From NCBI GenBank assembly GCA_050747525.1, contig JBOGOC010000002.1:1-64000 (forward strand): DNA of 64,000 nucleotides, read 5' to 3'. The notes under the pieces are model-generated. The model made no database searches, was not told where the DNA came from, and saw nothing but the letters and a program-made list of their open reading frames with translations. Shown one piece after another: positions 20,001 to 26,397 of this stretch. The stretch is from JBOGOC01 sp050747525. GTDB taxonomy: Bacteria > Acidobacteriota > Polarisedimenticolia > JACPZX01 > DASXTC01. A program made the translations under genes and the position numbers. Within the stretch, counting starts at the first letter, position 1; each line of letters begins with the position of its first letter.

Positions 20001-20126
20001 AGCGTCCAGCGTGGGAAGGAACGCCAGCGGCAGACGCGTGAAGCCGATCCCGCCCACCAGAACGATGGCCAGCAGGACCATCAGCCCGCTCACCGGGCGG
20101 CGGATGGAATAGTCGGACAGACTCAT
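17022..20126 (-). CDS. RND efflux permease, second in operon
   Basis: A 1034-residue RND permease with twelve predicted helices and two large periplasmic loops. It starts MSLSDYSIRRPVSGLMVLLA and has the family blocks FLPTLDAPFIGVQIPYPNSN and LGVGMLVDNAIVVLESIDRR in helix 4. It ends with the repeated half (WIGMLMLIGIVVNNGIVLLD, GLYYFPLARTVMGG). Its ATG overlaps the upstream permease stop as ATGA, so the two permeases are probably made in matched amounts. Two different permeases behind a single adaptor resemble MdtB/MdtC-type heterotrimeric pumps. Substrate unknown; no outer-membrane factor gene is adjacent. Confidence 0.93.
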   Translation of the reverse strand: MSLSDYSIRRPVSGLMVLLAIVLVGGIGFTRLPLAFLPTLDAPFIGVQIPYPNSNPTQIEKEITKPVEELLATLEGVKKMSATSTADSAQFQMEFSWGYEIDLVRMQVSEKMEQVRSSLPAGIGEIQIFSFNTNDIPVVEGRIAAAGVDLSRNWDLLESRVANRIRRVNGVARVDINGVAPREIQIDLVLDKVKEHRVDLSQLIQRLRGASAKMVLGQVSQDGLRYTARVLGAFDSVEALEQLSLNDRGLRLVDISEITYEEPPLEFGRHLDGDYAVALDVFKESTANTVDVVRAVMATIENDINADPLLKGIKLFVFNDQAKEITQGVSGLTEAGLIGALLAIAILWFFLRRIDSTLIVSFSIPFSVVAASGIMHFMGMTLNMLSMMGLMLGVGMLVDNAIVVLESIDRRHRDEPDPKKAAQRGARDVAMAVTCSTLTSVIVFLPLIVGSGTELTVFLAEVGITISIALACSLFSSLTLIPLMSAHLLRRKETPPVKSVVWLEDRYVGILKWTLRRKGWASLIVIVGLVAGFVPFFTGMVESGIFTATVNRRLRLSYEFSDFVYKSDAERIVNQVEAYLQANKEKFQIKSVYSFYTENEAGTTMVLTREDMGDDEVKELRKAVREGLPQVPGARIYFSEDAEQGGDSTYFAVKFFGQDSTVLRSFSEEAERRLATVDGVEDISTSLSRGRREIQVVIDRARAQRHGLTAEDISQIFSFTLGGMRLQRFNAGDREVETWLALRMQDRENLEDLRNIQVGSVDGRAVPLGDIATFQIVRRAQEITRENRKVRVAVNATYEGKSWSKAKDEITGLMNAFEMPPGYSWTWDDRILEQSQENSQMVINILLALILVYIVMASLFESLADPFAILFSIPFSVAGAAWTLALTGTPFNLMAWIGMLMLIGIVVNNGIVLLDHMNQLRKAGVPRDEAIIRAGRDRLRAIVMTALTTVAGLIPLAVGGSRVGGLYYFPLARTVMGGIIASTILTLLVLPIIMIGVEGVAAWASRLWRLSTPKSKDEVAPAGPPEAPEPAAAS

Positions 20127-23100
20127 CGTGCCGCTTCCACGGTGTCGGGGACCAGGCCTCCGCCCGATCCGCCCTCGCGGCCGCTGCCGGCCGGGACTTC
20201 CTGGCGCGCCGTCGTGGCCTCGGGGATGAGGTACAGCTTGCGGTCGAGAGTCATGTACACGACCGGGATCACCACCAGCGTGAGCACCGTTCCCAGGGCC
20301 AGCCCGCCGATGACGGTGATGGCCATGGGAGCCTGCAGCTCGCCGCCTTCACCCAGCCCCAGGGCCATGGGCAGCAGGCCCAGGATGGTGGTGGCGGTGG
20401 TCATGAGGATGGGACGCATCCTCTGCAGCCCTCCCTGAAGGAGCGCCTCCGCCTTCGACATCCCGTTCTCACGCAGCTGGTTCACGCGGTCGATCAGCAC
20501 GATGGCGTTGTCCACCACGATGCCGGCCAGCAGCATGGCGCCGATGATGGCCATCACGTCGATGCTGTGCCCGGTGAGCATGAGCGACAGCACGAAGCCG
20601 ATGGTGCCCAGGGGCACCGTGAACATCACCACGAAGGGATGGAGAATCGACTCGAACTCGCACGCCATGACCATGTAGACCAGGAAGATGGCCAGCGCCA
20701 TCGCCAGCATGAGCGACTGGAAGGACTTCTGCATTTCCTCTTCCTGGCCGCTCAGGTCGGCCGTCACGCCCGCCGGCAGCGACATGCCTGCCAGGGTGGA
20801 CCGGACGTCCGCAGCCACGCCGCCCATGTCGCGTCCCGAGAGGTTGCCGGCGATCACCACGGCCCGGTTCTGGCCGATGCGGCGGATCTCGCTGGGGCCT
20901 TCGGCCACCTTCACCGTGGCCACCGACTTCAGGAAGATGGGCACACCGTTGCGGTGGCCGATGATCAGATCGCCGACGTCCTCGACCGAGGCCTCGCCCT
21001 GCTCCAGCGACCTCACCAGGATGTCAATCTCGCGGTCCCCTTCCAGGTAGCGGGTCGCGACCTCGCCCTGCACCTTGTTGCGAACCGTGGACGCGACCTG
21101 GAACAGGTCGAGCCCCAGCGCGGTGAGCTGCTCGCGCTGGAAGCTGATCTGCAGCTCGGGGTTGCCAAGCTGCATGCTCGACTTCACGTCCACCAGTCCT
21201 TCGATGCCGGCGAGGCGCTTTTCCGCCTCCTCCGAGACGGCGTGCAGGTCGTCGAGCCGCTCGCCCCACACCTGGACCTCGATGGGCGTGCGGAAGGTGA
21301 AGTAGGTGGGACGCTCGAACTTGAAGCGAGCCTCCGGAGCGGCCTCCAGCCGCCGGCGCAGCAGCTCCGACACGCGGGCTTCGTCCTCGCGGTGGGAGGC
21401 CGGCTTCAGGCGCACCTGGAGCTTTGCGGCATTCTCTCCTTCGGTGCCCGTCTGGGTGAGGGACAGCCCCGACCCGCCGACGATGCTTGCGTAGGAGTCG
21501 ACCGCCGGGTCGTCCTTGAGCACCGACTGGATCCCCTGCATGAAGCGGTCGGTGGCTTCCAGAGGCGTTCCCTCGGGCAGGTGCACCATGAAGCTGAACT
21601 CCCCCTGCGACATGGTCGGCACCATGTCCACGCCGAGAGTCGGAATGACCAGCACGGACGCGGTGAACATCACCAGCGCGAGCCCCAGGACCAGCGCGGG
21701 ATGCGCCAGCGCCCACTTCAGCGCCGGTGGATAGATGCGCATCAGCAGCGCCAGCGCTCCGTCGAACGTGGCGGAGAGCGGCTTCACCAGCCAGGCGATT
21801 CCCCCGGTCGTTCCGCCCGAGCCGCGGCGCAGCCACCGCAGTCCCGCGGCGGGACCGGTGACCAGCGCAGCCTGGGCCGCCCGTTTCGCACGGGTTGCGG
21901 GCACGACCGCGGCGGCTTCCTCCGGGGCCGTCTTGCGGATGCCGGTGAGCGCCGCCATCATCGGGATGAGCGTGAGCGAGACTACCAGAGACGCCATGAG
22001 GGAGAACGACACCGTGAGCGCCTGATCCCAGAACAGCTGCGCCGCCACGCCTTCCACGAACACGATGGGCACGAACACCACCACGGTGGTGACCGTGGCC
22101 GCCACCACGGCCTTGCCCACTTCCTGCGCCCCGCCCAGGGCAGCGGCCAGCGGCGCCTCTCCGCGCTCGCGCCGTTTGTAGATCGACTCCAGCACCACGA
22201 TGGCGTTGTCCACCAGCATGCCCACGCCGAGCGCCAGGCCTCCCAGGGACATGATGTTGAGGCTGGTCCCCGTCTGGTACATCAGGAAGAAGGTGGCAAT
22301 GATGGAGATGGGGATGGACACGCCGATGATGAGGGTGCTGCGCAGGTCCTTCAGGAAGAAGAGCAGCACGAGGATGGCGATGGCGCCGCCCAGCATCGCG
22401 TCGCCGATCACCTGCCGGATGGAGGCCTCGATGAAGCGCGACTGGTCCGAGCCGGACACCACTTTGATCCCCGCGGGAAGCTCCTTGTGCACGCGCTCCA
22501 GCCGCGCCTTGATGGAGCGGGCCACCGAGACGACGTTGGCGTCGCCTTCCTTGTAAAGGGCCAGCTCGACCGCCTCCTCGCCGTTGAACCGCGTGACCAC
22601 GTCGCGCTGCTTGTGGCCGCGCTCCACGGTGGCTACGTCGGACATCATCACATTGCGTCCGTCGCGGCTCACCAGGATGGTCTCGAGGATGTCGTCGAGG
22701 CCCTGGAACTCGTTGCGAGCCCGCACCAGGTAGCGGGCCTCCGACTCGTACAGGCTGCCACCCGCCTGGTTCACGTTCTCGCGCAGCAGGCGAGTGTTCA
22801 CGTCCTGGATGGATAGCCCCAAGAGGGCCAGCTTTCCCTGGTCCACCTTGACCTGGATCTCCTCCTCGTAGCCGCCGTTCACCTTGATGGCGGCCACACC
22901 TTCGGTGGATTCCAGATCCTTCTTGAGGACCTCCTCGGCCACGTAGCGGAGCTGATAGAGGTTGTCCGCGCCCGTGACGTACAGGCGGATCACAGGATCG
23001 TTGGCCGGGTCGAAGCGCAGCAGAACCGACTTCTCGGCTTCGCGCGGCAGGACCACCAGATCCAGCTTCTCGCGCACGTCGATGGAGGCGAAGTCCATGT

Positions 23101-23398
23101 TGCGCCCCCAGCCGAACTCGAGGGTGACCTGCGAGACGCCCGGGCGCGACACCGACGTGACCCGCGTCACCCCCGCCACCACGCCCACCGCCTCTTCCAC
23201 CGGACGGCTGATGAGCGATTCCACCTCTCCAGGAGCGGCGCCGGGGAACTTGGTCTCGACGGTGAGGGTGGGATACGAGATGTCGGGGAGCAGGTTGATG
23301 GGCAGCCGTGTGAAGGCCACCATCCCGAACACGATCAGGGCCACCGCCATCATGCTGACGGTGACGCGGCGCTTGAGCGAGAACTCGATCAGGCCCAT
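20123..23398 (-). CDS. RND efflux permease, first in operon
   Basis: A 1091-residue RND permease starting MGLIEFSLKRRVTVSMMAVA, with FTRLPINLLPDISYPTLTVE, LGVGMLVDNAIVVLESIYKR and AIIGAMLLAGIVVDNAIVLI in the two halves. It exceeds the common ~1040-residue length mainly through an insertion around 500-560 in the loop between the halves (EEAAAVVPATRAKRAAQAAL...WLRRGSGGTTGG). It lies 9 bp downstream of the adaptor and overlaps the next permease by ATGA. Together the three genes encode the inner-membrane and periplasmic parts of a proton-driven tripartite exporter. Confidence 0.93.
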   Translation of the reverse strand: MGLIEFSLKRRVTVSMMAVALIVFGMVAFTRLPINLLPDISYPTLTVETKFPGAAPGEVESLISRPVEEAVGVVAGVTRVTSVSRPGVSQVTLEFGWGRNMDFASIDVREKLDLVVLPREAEKSVLLRFDPANDPVIRLYVTGADNLYQLRYVAEEVLKKDLESTEGVAAIKVNGGYEEEIQVKVDQGKLALLGLSIQDVNTRLLRENVNQAGGSLYESEARYLVRARNEFQGLDDILETILVSRDGRNVMMSDVATVERGHKQRDVVTRFNGEEAVELALYKEGDANVVSVARSIKARLERVHKELPAGIKVVSGSDQSRFIEASIRQVIGDAMLGGAIAILVLLFFLKDLRSTLIIGVSIPISIIATFFLMYQTGTSLNIMSLGGLALGVGMLVDNAIVVLESIYKRRERGEAPLAAALGGAQEVGKAVVAATVTTVVVFVPIVFVEGVAAQLFWDQALTVSFSLMASLVVSLTLIPMMAALTGIRKTAPEEAAAVVPATRAKRAAQAALVTGPAAGLRWLRRGSGGTTGGIAWLVKPLSATFDGALALLMRIYPPALKWALAHPALVLGLALVMFTASVLVIPTLGVDMVPTMSQGEFSFMVHLPEGTPLEATDRFMQGIQSVLKDDPAVDSYASIVGGSGLSLTQTGTEGENAAKLQVRLKPASHREDEARVSELLRRRLEAAPEARFKFERPTYFTFRTPIEVQVWGERLDDLHAVSEEAEKRLAGIEGLVDVKSSMQLGNPELQISFQREQLTALGLDLFQVASTVRNKVQGEVATRYLEGDREIDILVRSLEQGEASVEDVGDLIIGHRNGVPIFLKSVATVKVAEGPSEIRRIGQNRAVVIAGNLSGRDMGGVAADVRSTLAGMSLPAGVTADLSGQEEEMQKSFQSLMLAMALAIFLVYMVMACEFESILHPFVVMFTVPLGTIGFVLSLMLTGHSIDVMAIIGAMLLAGIVVDNAIVLIDRVNQLRENGMSKAEALLQGGLQRMRPILMTTATTILGLLPMALGLGEGGELQAPMAITVIGGLALGTVLTLVVIPVVYMTLDRKLYLIPEATTARQEVPAGSGREGGSGGGLVPDTVEAAR

Positions 23399-23407
23399 GG
23401 TGGACCT

Positions 23408-24610
23408 CTAGCCGTGAGTTGGACGGTGTGACGAGATGGTCAGATCGGACGCCTCGGTCGTGGGGATGATCTTGATCGCGGAGCCATCTTTGAGCCCGCC
23501 CTGCCCGGCCACGATCACCTGCTCGCCCGGCTGCAGGCCGGTGATGGCCTCGATCTGCTCTCCCTCTTCCATGCCCACGGAGATGGCGCGCTTCTCGGCC
23601 ACCTCTCCCTTGGCCACGAAGACGTGGGCTTCCTGCAGCTCACGCACCACGGCCAGGCGCGGCACCAGCACGGCGTGCGCCCGTGTCTCGCGCACGATGT
23701 CGATGGTGACGAAGGCGCCCGGGCGCACCTCGGCGGGAGGCCGCGTGGCCTCCACGGTGATCTTCACGGTGCCTGTGGCGGTGTCCACCACCGGGCTGAT
23801 CTGGCGGATGCGGCCCTGGAACTGGGTGGTGTCGCTGGCCTTCAAGGTGATGCGCACTTCGCGCCCCTCGTGCAGGCCGAGGACATCCTTCTCGGGTAGA
23901 TAGATGAGCGCGATGAGCGGGTCGAAATCGGCGACGCTGAAGAGATGATCCGCCATGCGGATGTGCTGTCCCAGCCTGATTGCGCGCTGCGTCACGCGGC
24001 CGCCGAACGGAGCGCGGATGACGGTCCTGTCGAGGCGCCACTGGGCTTCTGCCAACTCCTGCTGGGCGATGTCGAGATCCAGCTTCAGCTTGTCGAAGGC
24101 CTCCCGGCTCAGAAGCTCCTCGGCCAGTGCCTTCTCGGCACGATCCATGACCAGGCGCGCGTTGGCCAGCTTGACCTCCCCCTTGCGCACGGCGATCTCC
24201 GCCGCGCCGCGATCCAGCACCGCCAGCACGGCTCCCCTGGCCACCTGGTCTCCCTCCTCGACCTTCAGCTCGGTCACGCGCCCTTCGGACTCGGCGAGCA
24301 CCTTGACGTCGTTCTCGGAGATCAGGTTGGTGGTGGTGCTGATGTAGCTGGAGACGGATCCGCTCACCGCGGCAGCCACGCTCACGGGGACCGGGGCCTT
24401 CTTGTCCTTGGCGTTGGGGTCGGCGTCCTTGGCGTCAGCGGCGCCGGTGCTGGCGTGGGCCACGCCGTCCGTGCCGGCCGCCACCGTGGCGATCCCGGGA
24501 TCCGATTTCGCCTTACTTCCGCCCGATCGGCTCAACCAGAGCGCGACGCCCCCGGCGACGATGACGCCAAGGGCAACTGGAATCAGAATACGCTTGCGAC
24601 CCGCCAGCAT
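23408..24610 (-). CDS. RND efflux periplasmic adaptor (membrane fusion protein)
   Basis: A 400-residue HlyD/AcrA-type adaptor, first gene of the RND operon. An N-terminal membrane anchor (ILIPVALGVIVAGGVALWL) precedes the first half of the lipoyl domain (VKVLAESEGRVTELKVEEGD). A helical hairpin follows (KLANARLVMDRAEKALAEEL ... QQELAEAQWRLDRTVIRA), then the second lipoyl half (APFGGRVTQRAIRLGQHIRM), a beta-barrel and a membrane-proximal domain (VLVPRLAVVRELQEAHVFV). It would link the two permeases to an outer-membrane channel encoded elsewhere. An Ala/Asp/Lys-rich linker (GAADAKDADPNAKDKK) after the anchor is longer than usual. Confidence 0.92.
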   Translation of the reverse strand: MLAGRKRILIPVALGVIVAGGVALWLSRSGGSKAKSDPGIATVAAGTDGVAHASTGAADAKDADPNAKDKKAPVPVSVAAAVSGSVSSYISTTTNLISENDVKVLAESEGRVTELKVEEGDQVARGAVLAVLDRGAAEIAVRKGEVKLANARLVMDRAEKALAEELLSREAFDKLKLDLDIAQQELAEAQWRLDRTVIRAPFGGRVTQRAIRLGQHIRMADHLFSVADFDPLIALIYLPEKDVLGLHEGREVRITLKASDTTQFQGRIRQISPVVDTATGTVKITVEATRPPAEVRPGAFVTIDIVRETRAHAVLVPRLAVVRELQEAHVFVAKGEVAEKRAISVGMEEGEQIEAITGLQPGEQVIVAGQGGLKDGSAIKIIPTTEASDLTISSHRPTHG

Positions 24611-24714
24611 CTTCGTCCCCCCTTTCCTGGATTGGAGCGGCCACCAGGGCCGCGAGGTGTGAACGCACAGAATACGTGAGAGGTTGCCTGCGGGTTACCT
24701 GAAAGAGGGATGTT

Positions 24715-25206
24715 CTAAACGGCCTCGAACTGCACCCTCTGGGGCGCCTCCTCGGAAAGCCGGGCGAAATAGGTCTCCACGGCGATCGAGGGGAACATCT
24801 CCCGGAGGGTCCGCGACGCCCGCTGCAGATCCTTCAGCTGCCGGGCGCGCAGGTCGAGCCGCAGCGGGCCCAGCTTGAGCTGCTTGTACCAGGCACAGTC
24901 CTGGTGGCCGATCAGGATGGCGCGCGCCGTCCCGTGGGCCTGAACCAGCCCCTCCAGGCGGCGGCGCATGAAGTTGAAGTCCTTGGGCACGAAGTCGAGC
25001 AGGGTGAGCGGCTCGACTCCGCCCGGCACGCACAGCCAGTCGGTGCGATGGCCCGCTTGCAGCGACTCGCGGACGAACTCCTCGATGTGGCGGAACCACC
25101 GACCGTCCACGCAGCAGATGACCAGCGCGGGGGGGCGGGAGGGATCCCAGGGAGACGCGCTGACGTGCACGACGCGGCCGTTCTGGCCGGTCTCAGCGGC
25201 GGTCAC
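24715..25206 (-). CDS. Beta-carbonic-anhydrase-like protein
   Basis: A 163-residue protein with the zinc-site spacing of beta-class carbonic anhydrases: C-x-D-x-R (Cys32, Asp34, Arg36 in ICCVDGRWF) and H-x-x-C (His101, Cys104 in LIGHQDCAWY), plus CVPGGVEPL at the position of the substrate-loop Gly-Gly. It is shorter than typical beta enzymes (about 200 or more residues), so it could hydrate CO2 or be a divergent zinc protein. The GTG start at 25206 overlaps the end of the flotillin remnant by 14 bases. That overlap suggests an ancestral operon with the now damaged flotillin gene. Confidence 0.65.
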   Translation of the reverse strand: MTAAETGQNGRVVHVSASPWDPSRPPALVICCVDGRWFRHIEEFVRESLQAGHRTDWLCVPGGVEPLTLLDFVPKDFNFMRRRLEGLVQAHGTARAILIGHQDCAWYKQLKLGPLRLDLRARQLKDLQRASRTLREMFPSIAVETYFARLSEEAPQRVQFEAV

Positions 25207-25966
25207 TCTTCTTCTCGGCTTCCTCGATGGCCGCGTCGGTCTTGGCCTGCATGAGGCGGGCGACGTCCACGCCGAACTGGTCCTTGAGCATGGCCAGCAT
25301 GGCGGTCATCCCGCCCCCCACGGTGCTCATGACCTTCCCCACGCCGCCCGAGCCGCCGTGACCGTTCCCCATCTCGATGATGTTGATCTTGTCGATGCCC
25401 GCGAGCTGCGTGGCGAAGGCCTGCGCCAGCTCGGGCATCTTGTCCACGACCATGTTGAGGACGGCCGCGTCGTTGAAGTTCTTCCAGGCTTCCGCCTTGC
25501 GCTGCAGGCCTTCGGCCTCGGCCAGCAGCTTCTTCTTGATGACCTCGGCTTCGGCCTCGCCGACGGCCAGCACCTTGGCCGCCTCGGCCCGCCCCACGCG
25601 CTCGATGCGAGCGGCCTCGCCGGCCCCTTCGTATTCCAGCTCCTTCTGCGTTGCCTCGGCCTTGATGATGACCGCCTGCTTCTCGCCTTCCGCACGCAGG
25701 ATGGCGGCCTGGCGCTCGGCCTCGGCCGGCTTGACCACGGTGGCCAGCAGCTCCTTCTCGCGGCGCTGGGCTTCCTGCTCCTGCACCAGCACTTCCTGCT
25801 GCTTGCGCACCTGGTCGATACGCGTCTCCTGCTCGGTCACGCGCTGGCGCGCGATGGCGGTGGCCAGCGGCCCCGACTGCTCGGACTCGGCCTGCTTGGC
25901 CTTCACCGCCGCGTCGAACTCCGCCTGCCGGGTCTCCTTGTCGCGCAACGACTGCGCGATGGTCAC
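25193..25966 (-). pseudogene. Flotillin/SPFH-family protein lacking its SPFH domain
   Basis: The encoded 257 residues match the C-terminal half of flotillins: heptad-rich coiled coil (TRQAEFDAAVKAKQAESEQS, VQEQEAQRREKELLATVVKP), the PAEAERQAAILRAEGEKQ block, alternating AEAEVIKKKLLAEAEGLQRK, and the terminal segment DKINIIEMGNGHGGSGGVGK. Full flotillins have about 200 more residues forming the SPFH/PHB domain. Flotillin-like sequence continues upstream of the only usable start (GTG 25966) as GRTKRYEAD. It then dissolves into unrelated residues before an in-frame stop at 26063-26065. The front of the gene has been removed, and the break falls close to a nested palindromic element. Whether the stub is translated is unknown. 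Confidence 0.7.
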
Positions 25967-26040
25967 GTCCGCCTCGTAGCGCTTGGTCCTGCCTTCCTGG
26001 TCTAGATGAGCATGGTGTGCGGGTGACGCTACACGGGGGA

Positions 26041-26362
26041 ATGGGGGGTTGTCAACGGGACCTCAAGGGAAGCTGCAGAGGTTGAGGCTCGGGGTCGATC
26101 GCCCAGAGGCCGGGCCTGTGGAAGCTGCCGCTCCTTGTGGACGCTGCACACCGCGTCCACAAGGAGCTTGGACGCCTGCTGGAAAACCGCAGGCGCCCAC
26201 AGCTCCCCACGAGGCCCTACGGCTGCTGGAAACAAGATGCGGCCGCTCGAGCCTCATGGGGCACCGCTCTCCTTACGTCCGTCCAGCCACGATGCAAAAC
26301 CACAGCGGATCTCCAGGCCGGCCAGGCGCGCTGAACTTTTTTCGCAAGCTTGAAAGTTTTTC
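26041..26362. other. Intergenic region with nested palindromes
   Basis: I see no convincing gene here. It holds the nested palindromic element at 26082-26257. After that come about 80 bp of unremarkable sequence and then a sharply AT-rich stretch from about 26335 that leads into the HNH gene promoter. Confidence 0.6.
26082..26257. repeat. Nested palindromic element (~176 bp)
   Basis: The outer arms TTGAGGCTCG (26082-26091) and CGAGCCTCAT (26248-26257) pair at 9 of 10 positions. Inside, GGGCCTGTGG (26112-26121) pairs with CCACgAGGCCC (26207-26217) with one bulged base. At the centre is a perfect 15-bp stem (26130-26144 with 26153-26167) around the 8-nt loop TGCACACC, followed by a second perfect stem, CGCCTGC (26173-26179) with GCAGGCG (26189-26195). 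No transposase is encoded inside. The layout is like a MITE or REP-type unit. It lies between the broken flotillin end and the HNH gene. Confidence 0.65.
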
Positions 26363-26390
26363 TTGACTTTCCTTTTACTTTTGCTATCGT
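26363..26390 (+). promoter_or_regulatory. Sigma-70-type promoter with extended -10, likely leaderless
   Basis: TTGACT (26363-26368) is followed after 16 bp by TATCGT (26385-26390), itself preceded by TGC to give an extended -10. Transcription would begin at about 26397, next to the HNH gene ATG at 26398. No ribosome-binding site precedes that ATG. The surrounding 60 bp are strikingly AT-rich for this window. Confidence 0.65.
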
Positions 26391-26397
26391 GATTTGC

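Noticed and set aside
16731..23000. Long plus-strand frames opposite the RND permeases (785 and 749 codons)
   Set aside because: Their His/Gln/Glu-rich translations are typical antisense shadows, while the minus strand encodes unmistakable RND permeases.
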